Source of the DNA: Scenedesmus sp. ARA3 | Taxonomy: Eukaryota; Chlorophyta; Chlorophyceae; Sphaeropleales; Scenedesmaceae | Direction: 5' to 3' | Length of the DNA: 55,042 nt | Assembly (NCBI GenBank): GCA_004335835.1 | Contig: RWJK01001835.1 | Span: forward strand, 6,355 to 61,396 | Shown: positions 1 through 10,956 of the stretch, in pieces | Layout: each line of letters opens with the position of its first letter | Numbering within the stretch: the stretch's first letter is position 1 | Notes under the pieces: generated by a model | Database searches by the model: none | What the model was told of the DNA's origin: nothing | The model's input: the letters and a program-made list of their open reading frames with translations, nothing else | Made by a program: the position numbers and the translations under genes

Positions 1-274
1 CGTCCAAACCGTCAGACGAAAACGCAGAAAAAAACTCATCAGCATCATCAATAGCTTGAGCAATAGCCAGAGAGGACAGAAAGACCTCAGGATCAGTGTC
101 CGGGTGACACCGCATCAAATAGCAGCAGTGCACAAAAGCAGCCACCAACTTCAACTGCTGCTGACAGGGCACCTCCAGGCGCACACACACACGCGCATTC
201 ACAAACGTTGATGGGTTAAAGGTTCTCAAAGCTCTGCTACGTGCAGAAACTGCTGTAGTGCGGAGCTGCAGCAT
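1..274 (-). CDS. Partial ORF at left edge, unrecognised
   Basis: On the minus strand an ATG at 274-272 opens a frame of 91 codons that has no stop before the window edge. The protein begins MLQLRTTAVSARSRALRTF. It then has a Cys- and Val-rich part followed by an acidic stretch that includes EVFLSSLAIAQAIDDADEFF. I recognise no family. The first 20 residues are basic and hydroxylated, which would fit an organelle transit peptide, but that is a guess. It may be the first exon of a gene continuing left. Coding status rests only on the open frame and the plausible composition. Confidence 0.3.
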   Translation of the reverse strand, partial: MLQLRTTAVSARSRALRTFNPSTFVNARVCVRLEVPCQQQLKLVAAFVHCCYLMRCHPDTDPEVFLSSLAIAQAIDDADEFFSAFSSDGLD

Positions 275-1409
275 CGTTGCGGACTGCAGAGACAGTGCCA
301 CCGTACGAGAGGAGCTGCAAATGCCGTTGCCGTGTTGAATACGCAAAGACAAACTATGCGTGGTTTCTGCAGACGAGTTTACTCTTGGTCAGCTGCATGA
401 ATGCCTTGAATCAAAATCCCGGCGACCGTTGCCAATTTTAGGGTTTGATCAGCAGGTTGGCAAAAGCATACGAAACCGTAATCAACGCGCGGAAAGGGAC
501 AAACCGTACTCAAATTCAACGTCTCCTACTCGATGCCGACTCGTGCACTGAGAAGCTGGCTTACCCTGGGTACTAGCCGTGGTCTTGCTGGCACAGCTGC
601 TGCCTGCTGTACAATGCAGCAGCAGTACAGCGTAGAACCAATGCAGGATCATACAACTGCCCCTCACTGTTACCGGTCCCAATCGTGATAGGCTGGAAAC
701 CTTCACTGGTTGCTGGTTCACCACTGGTGCAACCAGCCAGCGGCTGACAGCAGCCGGCAGGACATGATGTCCTCACCATGTGCGTAATGCGCAGCAGCTG
801 TGCGTGTTGAAAGCGAAAGTCCTGCCCAGAATCTTTAAGAACAGCGTGCGAACAAGATGATAACACCTACTCGCAGGCAGTTCTGCTCTGCTGGCACCAT
901 GCTGGTGTGAATTGACTGCGCTGGCGTGCAATGATGAGTGTGCACAAGCCTTGTCCATGCTGAGCATGCAGCATGTGCATGCCCAAACACATCATGCTGC
1001 AGTAAAGGATTCGCTCATTTTTTCAACCAAGTTTTGGTTGTGATGTTGTACAAAGGTCCAGGACCATCAGCCAAATAACCCCATCATCCCTGCACATCTC
1101 AAGACTGCACACCTGAGCAATGTGTACGCCGTGCCACTGCCAAGAAAGACAAATGCTTAGCTTGTTATTCACAGTGAGTATACACAGGGCTGCAAGGCAG
1201 CCAGCACTGCAGTCACTTCAGACAATAACTGCGCCTGCAATTGTTGCATGCAGATGCCAGTTATCGTGGTGCTACCCGGGTGCACACTGCTGCCGATCAT
1301 GCTAGCACATAGTGACAAAGGTATGTAATTGTAAGTTCAAAACCCCACTCTTGGAAGTCGAATTCTGCCCAGGTTCCAGACGTCACACACCTCCCAGTGG
1401 CTCCAGGGT
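275..1409. other. Intergenic stretch, no gene supported
   Basis: Several short open frames on both strands cover this stretch, but they overlap each other and none has recognisable protein character. It lies between the edge ORF and the stop codon of the three-exon minus-strand gene, so part is probably that gene's 3' UTR. I found no minus-strand TGTAA (TTACA on plus) between 1000 and 1410. Confidence 0.4.
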
Positions 1410-3934
1410 TCAGGGTCCCAGGTTCAAACCCCATACATCTCCACTGGATGCTGTTGACACACCAGTGACAGGCACCTGCGGTGGCACATGCTGCGGACGC
1501 TGCTGCTGCTGCTGCTGCTGCTTTTCTGGACCATCGCCATCACCAGCAGGAGCAGCAGCAGCAGCAGCCGGGGGTCGAGCGCGGTCCCGCAAGGCGCTAC
1601 GCATCCTGCTGCGGCAGCCGCCTCCAGCTGCTGCTATGCTGCCAGATCGCTGCAGGCTCCGCATCCGCAATAGCCGGTGCTGCTGCTGCTGCTCTTGCTG
1701 CTGGTGCTTCTTCTCCTGCTGCCGTTGCTGCTCTGCAGCCACAGCTGTTGCAGCGGCTTTGGTTTCATCGATGCCATCGCCAGCTGGCTCAGCATCGATA
1801 GCAGCAGCAATGGCTGCCCTAGTGACTGTCTTGCCATCTGCCCCAAGTTCTTCTGCTGCCTTCACTGCTGCTGCTGCTGCCAGCACCCTGCGGTGCTCCT
1901 GCAAGCAGGGATAATAAAAATTCCGCAGCCACTACAGTAAGTACAGTGAGTACACATCATCCTGGACCGCAAGTACCAGAGCAGGGAAATGCTCATGTGC
2001 TGCAAGCAGGCAAGCTGCCGCAAGGACACAGTACATGATTGCACGTTGCCGCAAGCACTCAAGCAGGACGGCACATGCGTCACCACACTTTAAAGCACGC
2101 AGTCTGAAAGCTAAGAGACCCTTGCTAGCATGTTGTTGACGCCAACTCATTAACCCCGGCTGATAAGAACAGAAACATACTTCTTCATGTACCTGCTGCC
2201 AGCCCTGCACACTGCTGCTGCCACTCCCTACGCAATCTTCCGGCTGCCCTCCCCATATCTCCTGTCTCACCTTGACCACAATCCGCACCACCACGTACGT
2301 GGCTGCAAACGGCCCTCAGCTGCTACCCCTGCACACTGCTGCTACTTCCAGCTGCACCTCCTCATGCCCCTCTCACCTTGACCACGATCCGCACCACCAC
2401 GTACGTGGCTGCAAACGGCCCCCAGCTGCTACCCCTGCACACTGCTGCTGCACCTCTCCATGCCTCTCTCACCTTGACCACGATCCGCACCACCACATAC
2501 GTGGCTGCAAACGGCCCGAAGAACTGCGTCGGCAGCAGCACATCGGCAGTGAAGGCCACGGCAGGCCCAGCCTTGCTGCCAGCGCCGTATGGTAGCTTCC
2601 ATGCGGCCCACTTTGCGGCCTGCTTGGTGGCGTGCATGACGCCGCAGGTGGCAGCCACATAGCCGCCCAGCGCAAAGAACATGCGGTTCAGGTTTTTGTG
2701 CGCCTGCGGGTTAGGGGTTCGGCAGCCAGCACAGAGAGAAGATAAGCAGGTCAATGGGCTGAGACAAAGCACGGTCACATGTACAGCACCTGCTCATGTA
2801 CCTGGCTGTTCGTTTCTAAATGCAGCATACAGTCGGCTCAACCAGCTTCATAATGTCACACCATTAACTTCACACACACTCTGACTCGACGCACAGCAGC
2901 AACCCAATCTCAGGTCTTTGCTCGTTATACAACGCACCCCTTCCACTCACCCAGCCTGTCGCCACGCCCACGCCGGCCCTGACAAAGAACTTGATCGTCG
3001 CCTCAGGCAGCGGATCCTCACTCTCCAAAATATCCCGCTGCACAAGCTCCAGCGCATCCACTAAACCCTCGCCTAAAACCTGCTCTGCCATCTTCACCCG
3101 CAGCGGTTTAGCGTGCCAGCCGGAAGCCCTGCTGCTGTCGGTGCGGCCCAATGCACGCCTCATGGGGCGCGGCAGCCAGCTGGACGGCACCCAGCTGTCA
3201 TCTTCGTCATCATGACTGTTACTTTTGGTGTTACTTTTGCTGTTAATTTGGGTGTTAGTGCTGCGCAGTGCTGAGGTGGATTTTGCGGCTGCCTGCTGCT
3301 GGGTGCGGCGCTGCGCAAGCTGCCTGGTGCGAGTAGTGCTGAACTGAAATGGTGAGGGAGGTGGCAGCGGGAAACTCCGCAGCTCACCCCGCTGCTGCTG
3401 CTGCTGCTGCTGTTTGTCGCTGCCAAACCAGCAGCGCTCCAGCATTGCTTGGAATGAGTCCAGCAAGTCTTCGCTGTCATCATCCTCTGGCTCCCACTCT
3501 GACTCTGAGTCGTCATCGTCATCACTGCTGTTACTTTGATCATCGCCACCTGCTGCTGCCGCTGCTGCTGCAGCAACTGCTGCCGGGTCAGTGTCATCGC
3601 CTTCTGCTCCGCTGTCAGTCTGTGTTGCATCGTCAGCAACGGCAGCAGCTGCTGCCTTGTCAGCACAGGCTGCTTGCCTATCCTGCTGCTGCTTGCTGGC
3701 TCCTGACATGCTAGCAAAGGGCGATGGCAGCGCAGCATTGCTGCCTGCTGCATTGTCAGCACCGTTGCTCCAGATGATGTCCTTAAGACCTGACAAGCCC
3801 CAAGAGGAAGGAGCGCTGCTGCTGGGCCCTTGCTGCTGCTGGCATGCCACTACTGCGTTGCTGCTGCTGCCAAGGTTGCTGTCTTCACTGCCTGGAAGAG
3901 CAGAGGAGAAGATTGCTGGAAGCAGGTCCCGCAT
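1410..3934 (-). CDS. Unrecognised acidic, glutamine/alanine-rich protein with hydrophobic segments
   Basis: Three exons splice in frame at GT-AG sites: 3934-2951, 2703-2473 and 1898-1410, giving about 567 residues. Exon 1 encodes a low-complexity N-terminal region with a strongly acidic Asp/Glu/Ser tract near residues 125-160 and a polyQ run, then a better-ordered part (KMAEQVLGEGLVDALELVQR) ending in FFVRAGVGVATGW. Exon 2 is compact and conserved-looking: FFALGGYVAATCGVMHA, then FFGPFAATYVVVRIVVK. These hydrophobic stretches suggest membrane association. Exon 3 is alanine- and glutamine-rich. I do not recognise the family. A membrane protein of mitochondrion or plastid is possible but unproven. 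The gene is divergent from the OGDH gene, with 563 bases between start codons. The intron after exon 2 contains two decoy copies of the exon 2 end. An upstream first exon cannot be excluded. Confidence 0.6.
2265..2432 (-). repeat. Two decoy copies of the exon 2 end, with donor
   Basis: Downstream (on minus) of the true exon 2 boundary at 2473, the last ~45 coding bases (GPFAATYVVVRIVVK) recur twice with the attached gtgag donor. The copies lie at about 2375-2420 and 2265-2310. The intervening intron sequence, including CACTGCTGCTGC and TGCCCCT-like segments, is repeated too. The unit is therefore about 105 bases spanning the exon-intron junction. Confidence 0.85.
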
Positions 3935-4497
3935 GCTGTGTCAAATGCGATGAATTCACGGTGAGGCCGTGTTTAAGCGCGTGCTGCTAACAGGCTATTG
4001 GTTGCATGAGGTCCAGGCTGGTGCAGTGCTGCTCCATATGCTGCTGTTGCTGCTTACACAGTCAGAAAGTAATTAAATTGGCTTGTTGAGCCTGATATCG
4101 ATTCAAACTTTTGATGAATGCTCGAAGCATGCGCGTATGGGTGCTGGACGTTGGTACCGAGTTCAACTACGAGAGCATGCAGCAAGCGATGTTGCTTAAA
4201 CGTTTCAAGTGATCAAAATCAGATTGTCCAGCTAGTTGCATGGTGGGAAACGCAACAGCAACTTCCTCAAACCCTCGCCATTTGTCATGAATGTCACAAT
4301 GCATAATCGCTTGCCGGGCTAGTCATTTAATGTTTGTTTAGCAGCCCGTCAAGCTTCAGGCTGTGGTGTTGTTTGTTGAAGGTTGCAGGGGGTTGCTCGG
4401 GCTTGTTGCTGCTTGCTGAGCACCGACACGGGGCAGTTTGCAGGTGATCTGGCCTGCCGCAGCAGTAGCACATGCAGTTCAGTTGACACAAACCATC
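3935..4497. promoter_or_regulatory. Divergent promoter region of the 1.4-3.9 kb gene and OGDH
   Basis: These 563 bases separate two start codons pointing away from each other. Both promoters and both 5' UTRs must lie here unless non-coding first exons exist. I see no convincing TATA box or other defined motif. Confidence 0.5.
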
Positions 4498-7400
4498 ATG
4501 GCGTTAGCGTACGCTGTTCAACATGTCGGGAGCTCAGCGCTACGGGTGGCTCCTGCTCTGCTCCGGTTGAGGCCTTTTCACACAAGCACGGCGCAGAGAG
4601 ACGCCCCGGAGCCCGTGAGTCGCCTCTTGAAGCTTTATTGACTTTGTTATGCGCCTTATGCAATGGTGAAGCAGCGATCACGTCGGTCTTGTGCTAGTCC
4701 GTGTTTGAGAAACAACAGTATCAGCAGCAGCATCCTTGCCTGGGCGCCACCTGCTTCATAGGGCAGCCGCGTGCAGCCCACAGCATGCATTACAGTACGT
4801 ACTGCTTTTCTGCTTGTTGGCTGCTGCTTCTCTGTTGGATCAGCCTTGTGCAGTAGCCAGTACAGTACTGCTGCTGTGTTGACTGCTTGCATGGCAGGCA
4901 AGTGCATACCTGCAATCTGCAATACAGACGTGCTGCCACGGTGCTGTCTTGTCTTAGATGTTACAGTGGCTGTTAGATATTCCTGATCTTCAAAGCTGGG
5001 GGACTACGCTCATCCGCCAACAGCCACAAGCAGCACTTGTTGAAATTGTGTCAAGCATCGCCACGGGCGTGCTGCCACTGGATCAGCTATCGGTGTAGCA
5101 TCAAAAGTACAGCCCTGAGTCTGAAAACATAGTCCAGCCACATATGCTCGTTGCAGGAAAGCGAACGTGTGGGCAGTGGCTGTATGCAAGCGCTGCAAGC
5201 GGAGCAGCGTGGGTTGAGCAGAGCAGTAAACAGCAGCACCAAAGCAAGCATACTGCACACCAGCTACAGCATCAAACAAAAATAAAGCAGCAAAGATGCT
5301 TTGTAGAGCGTCTGCCCACCACTTGTTCTGCTGTCTACAACGCACCACAGCAGGTGCCGCTGGCCAAGCTCAAGGACAGCTTCAACGATGGCACCAGCAT
5401 CGCATACATCACAGTTATATTACATTGCACTGAACTCATAAGTGTGTTTGCTGCTTACAATGCATCACATCACACTGCAGGTGCCGCTGGTCAAGCTCAA
5501 GGACAGCTTCAACGATGGCACCAGCATCGCATACACCGTATCGCACTGAACCCAACAACTGCCTTTGCTGCTTGCAATGCATCACATCATGTTTTAGGTG
5601 CCTCTGGCCAAGCTCAAGGACAGCTTCAACGATGGCACCAGCATCGCATACACCGTGTTGCACTGAACTCAACAACTGCCTTTGCTGCTTGCAATGCATC
5701 ACATCATGTTGCAGGTGCCGCTGGCCAAGCTCAAGGACAGCTTCAACGATGGCACCAGCATCGCATACATCGAGGAGCTGGAGCAGCGCTACAGGGCTGA
5801 CCCCAGCAGCGTGGACAAGACCTGGTGCATGTTCTTCAAGGCGCTGGGTGAGCGGGATATGCGGTGAAGCACGGCCAGCAGCTTGCAGCTTGCAGGAGCT
5901 GTAGCTGCTGCTGTATGAATGTGTTTCCTGTTGTACAAGAAGATGCAGCAGCTGGTGCGCGTCTGCCTCAAAGGCAGCAGCAGCGTAACTCAGACCTGGT
6001 GCATGCTCTTCAAGCCGCTGGGTCAGGCCGGTTGAAGTGGAAGGAGTGAATGCAGCACATGTGCTGCTGGTGGAGTGCCTGTAGCTTGCACGAACTGCTG
6101 GTGCTGGTGCAAGTTTGCTGCGGTGGTGTGCGTGGGCTGCAGTAGTGAATTTATGCGCCTACCTGTTGTAGCAGCAGCAATTTCAAGTCTCGGCTATCAC
6201 GCGCTGCCGAGCAGATCACATGCGGTTATGGTTGTCGTGCGCTATGCACCTTTTACAACACGTCAAATGCAACTGCTCTTGCTGCAGAGCACGGCGTCCC
6301 AGGAGAGGCTATCGCAGAGGCGTACGATGCTTTTGAGAAGGGCCAGGTGGTCAGCCCGCTGGCAGCAGCAGCAGTGTCCAACCAGACCATCCAGGAAAGC
6401 ATGAAGCTGGTCATGCTGGTGCGCGCATACCAGGTGCGGGCCGAGCTGTGGTTGGTGCTGCACACGACAGCAACGGCAGTGCAGCTTGTTGCAGTGTGTC
6501 GCAGTTGCTGTGTGGGATGTGTATGGCGCGATGCGTGAAGCTGGTCATGCTGGTGCGCGCGTACCAGGTGCTCATATGTGGACAAGTTGTCCTGCAGCAT
6601 TGAGGAGGAGGGGGGCTGTGAGTTGTGTTGGGTTGCACACAGTTGGGTTGTTGGGGCGCAGCATTGCAGGCTCAAACAGGGCACCACAGTTGTGTGGGGT
6701 GTCTATGGCATGGCCCATGCAGCAGCGTGCCGGTGCCCCAGTATGCTGCTGACGATGTCTTGAAGTGTTCAAGCAGATGCAGTCACATCACGCCCTGAGC
6801 ACGCGTGCACCTGGTCATGCTGGTGTGCGCGCACCAGGTGCGGGCTGCAACCAGGGTTGCGCGGCGCAGCAAGCCAGCTTCTGCCCTTCTGACGACAAGG
6901 CATATGTGTCTGCTGCTGCAGGTGAACGGCCACTTTGCTGCCACACTGGACCCCCTGGGGCTTGATGCGCGGCCCAAGAACCTGGAACTGGACCCAGCCA
7001 GCTACGGCTTCACAGAGGCTGACCTGGACAGGGAGTGAGTGGAAGTAACAAAATGACAACATTCAAACCCAGCACCTGACAGCTGGCGTGCAGACACAGC
7101 AGCGACAGCATTTGGCCGGCTGCAGAGCTGAGACATAACTTTTATCACTGAAGCAGCAGCAGGAACTTGACTTTCCTCAGCCAGCTGCTGCAGCAGCTGC
7201 CACCACCATCACACGGTGTGCTTCTTCTCCCTCACACCTTGTTGCTTTTCTGTCACAACAGGTTCTTCCTGGGCACGTGGAGCATGTCTGGCTTCCTGAG
7301 TGAGAACCGGCCCATCCGCACGCTGCGCGAGATCCTCAACCGGCTGCGGGAAACTTACTGCGGCAACATCGGCTTTGAGGTGCGCTGGGCCTGAGCTGCA

Positions 7401-10400
7401 TGCTCGATCGTAGACCGCAAGGCTGTAACGTAACCAGAGACATCTTGCTGCTGTTCCAGTTATGCAGCGTACCTGCCAGTTGCAGCATTGCTCACAGGTG
7501 TGCTTCCCTTGTTTCCAATGGCTCCGCCTGCGTTGCTTGGCTCACTGTTGCTGGTGCTTCTCCTGGCGGTCTAGATTATATGAACTGCCTGCGTCACATG
7601 CACTGCCTGTACTGCCTGCAGTACATGCACATCATCACATGCACTGCCTGTACTGCCTGCAGTACATGCACATCATCACATGCACTGCCTGTACTGCCTG
7701 CAGTACATGCACATCCCAGACAGAGATCGATGCAACTGGCTGCGTGAGCGCATTGAGACACCAGAGCTGGTGAGTGGCAGTAGACGCGTAATATTTGTGC
7801 TGCCACGGCTGTGTCGCTTTGAGCGGATGTAGCTGCGTCAGTGCTCACTGCTGTATAACACATGTTTGGCTTATGCTGTGTGAGCGCATCGAGACGCCAG
7901 AGCTGGTGAGTGGCAGCGGGCGCGGTCTGGCTTCTGTCACAACTGTGCAGCTGAATGCAGATGTAATGCTCATCACCGTCAGCCCTTGCTGCAGTACATG
8001 TTCCTGTCTGCTTACGCTGCTGCTGCCACCGCCATACTGGTACGCTGTACAGCTCAAGCTGTGCTGCCTAAGCTGTAACTGTACTGCCTCGATTGCACCT
8101 TGCAGGAGCCCTTCACTGTCCAGAAGAAGCTGCACACACTGGACCGCCTGGCATGGAGCGACATGTTTGAGACGTTCCTGGCAAACAAGTGAGAGCACAC
8201 AGTGTAGCGCACTGGTGCCGCGTCACCACTGCACATAAGCAAGCTGCTGATTCTGCTAGTGCGCAGCCTGGAGGGCTGAAAGGCGATTCTATCTTCCTAG
8301 CCGCGATGTACAAAAATGACAAAAACCACATCATGCAGGTACACTGCTGCCAAGCGCTTCGGCCTGGAGGGCTGCAAAACGCTCATCCCCGGCATGAACC
8401 CCCATGCTATGACAATGCTGCTGACATGCATTGCTGCACTGTCTTGTCCGTACTCGCCAGGTACACTGCTGCCAAGCGCTTTGGCCTGGAGGGCTGCGAG
8501 ACACTTCACCTCTCCTGATGCCCAAGCCCACATGCGGTTCAGAACACAGCTGACATGCATCGTTGCGCTGCCTTTTTTACCGCTCGCCAGGTACACCGCT
8601 GCGAAGCGCTTCGGGCTGGAGGGCTGCGAGACGCTCATCCCCGGCATGAAGGCCATGATCGACCGCATCACTGACCTGGAGTGCAAGAACATCGTGATCG
8701 GCATGCCGCACAGAGGTGCGTGATGGCTCTGTTGTGGTGGTTTAGCTGCTTTTCAGCCGGTCATTGTGTGCTAACTCTTGCATCCCTGACTTGGAGTGCA
8801 AGAACATCATGATCAGCATGCCGCACCGAGGTGAGGTTGCACTGCTGCTGCAGCAATTGATATAAATCTGTTGCTACTTGGGGCTGTGTGTAAGGAGTGC
8901 ATCTGTTGCATCTTGGGGTTGATTGTAAGCGGTGCAAGAACACCGTCGTTAACCTGCCGCGCAAACTCCCAGAGTCTGTGTGACAGGCCAACCATGATGT
9001 CCTTGCACTTCTTAAAACAACCCCTAGTAGCAACAGATTTTTTTCTCTGAGTCAGGGGTGACGTTCTACTGCTGCTGTTGCACCCTTGAAAAGGCCGCAG
9101 CACTGTCAACACTGTGTTGAAGGCGTCTTCTTACGGTCTTGCTCCGCATGTCACGGGGTGTATCCCGCACACAGGCCGGCTCAATGTGCTGGCCAACGTG
9201 GTGCGCAAGCCCATGGCGCAGATCTTTCGAGTTCAGCGGCAAGATGCCTGATATATGTTGAGATTTAGGACATTTTGAGCCCTAATGTTGAGTTTGAAAT
9301 GCAACTTGCCCTGCAGGCCGGCTGAACGTGCTGGCCAACGTTGTGCGCAAGCCCATGGCGCAGATCTTCTCCGAGTTCAGCGGCAAGAAGCTCAACACAC
9401 ATGCTCTAAACACTAAGTTTATGCTTTTACTGTGTTCTTTAATGCTCCTGCAGGCCGTCTCAACGTGCTGGCTAACGTGGTGCGTAAGCCCATGGCGCAG
9501 ATTTTCTCCGAGTTCAGCGGCAAGAAGCTCAAGGGCCCCGATGAGCGCGAGTACACAGGGTCTGGTGATGTGAAGTACCACCTGGGCACCAGCTACAACA
9601 GGCCTACAATCAACGGCAAGATGGTGCACCTCTCGCTCATGGCCAACCCCAGCCACCTGGAGGTGAGCTGCAGTGCTTACATCTGTGACTGCTGAGCTCG
9701 TTATCAAATCTTGCATGCTAGGCACTTTCTTGGGAAGCATGTGAGCTGGTTCTGGGCAGAATCGGATGCTGTTGTGGGTGGTGTGAAGCACCACCTGGGC
9801 ACCAGCTACAACAGGCCCACCATCAACGGCAAGATGGTGCACCTGAGCCTCATGCCCAACCCCAGCCACCTGGAGGTAAGGAGCTGCAGCAGGGAAGCTG
9901 TGACTGCTCAGCTTTCTGTTGCATCTAGCATGCTGTCTAGGTACGCGTGGAACAGCACGTTTGCAGGTTCTGGCATGTTTGTTGTGTGGTGGTGTGAAGT
10001 GCCATCTGGGAACCAGCTGATCCCTGTTTTCCATTTGAGCACTCGGGCTGCACCCTTGCAGGCAGTCAAAACAGTGGTGCTGGCAAAATGCGCTGCTTGC
10101 CGTCTAATTCCTCGTCAATGTCTGATATCACCATTGTCTTCACCACAGGCGGTCAACACGCTGGTGCTGGGCAGGCGCGCTGCTTGCTGCCATTTGAAGA
10201 TTTAAACGTTACAACTGGTTAAAATCACACTTCCATGGTATGATAATTTTTTGCAGGCGGTCAACTCGCTGGTGCTGGGCAGGCGCGCTGCTTGCTGCCA
10301 TTTGAAGATATAAATGATACAACTGGTTGAAATCACACTTCCATGGTATGATATTTTTTGCAGGCGGTCAACACGCTGGTGCTGGGCAAGACGCGCTGCT

Positions 10401-10940
10401 TGCTGCCCCTTGAAGATTCAAATGACACAACTGGTTGCCATGACACTTCCATGTTATGATCTTTTTCACCGCAGGCGGTCAACACGCTGGTGCTGGGCAA
10501 GACGCGCGCGAAGCAGTTCTACAGCGACGACACCGAGCGCAAGCACAGCGCGTCGGTGCTGCTGCACGGCGACGGCGCCTTCAGCGGGCAGGGCATCGTG
10601 TTTGAAACCCTGGACCTGTGCGGGCTGATGGACTACACCTGCGGCGGCACCATCCACCTGGTGGTGAACAACCAGGTGCGTGCTGCGGCTGCAGCACCTT
10701 CTGTCACGGCTGCGTGCGCTTGCTGCATGCTCTGCGCTTTTGCCCACATAGTCTCGTCAGCAGTGGCAGCAATGCCTTGGTTGTGCTTGCCGCGCATGTG
10801 TGTTGGCAGCATATGCATGTGCTACTGCTGCTGCTGCTGCTCTGCTGCTGCTGCTGCCGCCGCTGCAGATGGCGATCACCACAGACCTGAAAGAGTTGCG
10901 CAGCAGCACCCACTGCATGGACATGGCCAAGGCGATCAAC
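4498..10940 (+). CDS. OGDH: 2-oxoglutarate dehydrogenase E1 component, 5' half
   Basis: This is the thiamine-diphosphate-dependent E1 of the mitochondrial 2-oxoglutarate dehydrogenase complex, which decarboxylates 2-oxoglutarate in the TCA cycle. Exons: 4498-4614, 5715-5847, 6288-6433, 6922-7034, 7262-7379, 7704-7769, 8106-8188, 8591-8715, 9454-9662, 10475-10675 and tentatively 10869-10940. Phases agree at every junction through exon 10 (437 residues). Exon 1 has an Arg-rich transit peptide ending near PFHTSTAQ. Family hallmarks are LVRAYQ then VNGHF (around 132), [39 protein letters not shown] and the cofactor-binding region [12 protein letters not shown]...VVNNQ. The family is about 1000 residues, so more than half is missing. 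The 3' end is lost in the N gap at 11012. Exon 11 ([13 protein letters not shown]) looks worn and lacks a clear donor, so it may be a decoy. Seven introns or intron groups carry exon-edge copies. Confidence 0.95.
5353..5714 (+). repeat. Three decoy copies of OGDH exon 2 start
   Basis: The acceptor AG plus the first ~58 coding bases of exon 2 ([19 protein letters not shown]) occur at 5353, 5481 and 5598, ahead of the real exon at 5715. Spacing is 128, 117 and 117. After the coding match each decoy runs into intron sequence that is itself repeated (CACTGAAC, TTTGCTGCTTGCAATGCATCACATCA). The second and third decoys share a change to CACCGT where the true exon reads CATCGA. Confidence 0.95.
6535..6850 (+). 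repeat. Two decoy copies of OGDH exon 3 end, with donor
   Basis: The end of exon 3 ([10 protein letters not shown] followed by gtgcggg) recurs at 6535-6571 (GAAGCTGGTCATGCTGGTGC..., then GGTGC) and at about 6806-6848 (CTGGTCATGCTGGTGTGC..., then GGTGCGGGCTGC). Both lie in the intron downstream of the true boundary at 6433. The last copy even retains the donor context GTGCGGGC. Confidence 0.85.
7600..7703 (+). repeat. 41-base triplicate carrying the OGDH exon 6 acceptor
   Basis: A 41-base unit (CTGTACTGCCTGCAG plus TACATGCACATC plus ATCACATGCACTGC) is repeated exactly. Potential exon starts CAG|TACATGCACATC fall at 7622, 7663 and the real one at 7704. This is the shortest-period array in the window and its copies are identical, so it looks recent. 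Confidence 0.95.
7879..7920 (+). repeat. Decoy copy of OGDH exon 6 end
   Basis: The stretch TGTGAGCGCATCGAGACGCCAGAGCTG followed by GTGAGTGGCAG copies the end of exon 6 (RERIETPEL) and its donor, 136 bases downstream of the true boundary at 7769. Differences from the exon are few and mostly at third codon positions. Confidence 0.9.
8339..8590 (+). repeat. Two decoy copies of OGDH exon 8 start
   Basis: Acceptor AG plus GTACACTGCTGCCAAGCGCTT occurs at 8339 and 8461 ahead of the true exon 8 at 8591 (spacing 122 and 130). The first copy extends about 65 coding bases ([15 protein letters not shown]). The second is shorter and breaks after CGAGACACTTCA. Confidence 0.95.
8785..8968 (+). repeat. Decoy copies of OGDH exon 8 end
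   Basis: The exon 8 end ([15 protein letters not shown]) recurs at 8785-8830 as a near-identical copy followed by gtgaggt. A strongly decayed copy lies at about 8930-8968 (GTGCAAGAACACCGTCGTTAACC). Both are downstream of the true boundary at 8715. Confidence 0.85.
9175..9453 (+). repeat. Two decoy copies of OGDH exon 9 start
   Basis: The acceptor and first ~80 bases of exon 9 ([25 protein letters not shown]) are present at 9175 and 9317, before the real exon at 9454 (spacing 142 and 137). The first copy has a one-base change of length near ATCTTTCGAG that breaks the frame. The second is intact to LysLysLeu and then diverges. Confidence 0.95.
9776..10019 (+). repeat. Decoy copies of OGDH exon 9 end
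   Basis: A ~98-base copy of the exon 9 end ([20 protein letters not shown] ... NPSHLE) ends at 9875 with gtaagg. A decayed third copy follows at about 9990-10019 (GTGGTGTGAAGTGCCATCTG). The true boundary is 9662. Because the first decoy encodes an intact frame, gene finders could wrongly use it. Confidence 0.9.
10062..10474 (+). repeat. Four decoy copies of OGDH exon 10 start
   Basis: Acceptor AG plus GCGGTCAACACGCTGGTGCT occurs at 10062 (worn), 10149, 10257 and 10364, then at the real exon 10 at 10475. Spacing is 87, 108, 107 and 111. The intronic part of the unit (TTGAAGAT...ATGATACAACTGGTT...ATCACACTTCCATG) is equally conserved. The distal copy is the most diverged. Confidence 0.95.
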
Positions 10941-10951
10941 CTGTTGTGCTT

Positions 10952-10956
<5 letters not shown>

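Noticed and set aside
1312..1914. 200-codon Cys/Ala-rich plus-strand ORF
   Set aside because: It is the reverse strand of exon 3 of the minus-strand gene. CAG/CTG repeats keep all six frames open, producing long false ORFs.
2265..2510. CRISPR-like array of three ~105-base units
   Set aside because: Units are tandem copies of an exon end plus donor with no spacer diversity, in a eukaryotic intron.
5144..5800. 218-codon ORF with four internal repeats in OGDH intron 1
   Set aside because: The repeats are the exon 2 start decoys read in a wrong frame. Only the copy at 5715 continues into the conserved OGDH sequence.
8297..8723. Apparent repeat protein with [12 protein letters not shown] three times
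   Set aside because: Decoys of OGDH exon 8 start read through the intron. The phase fits only the copy at 8591.
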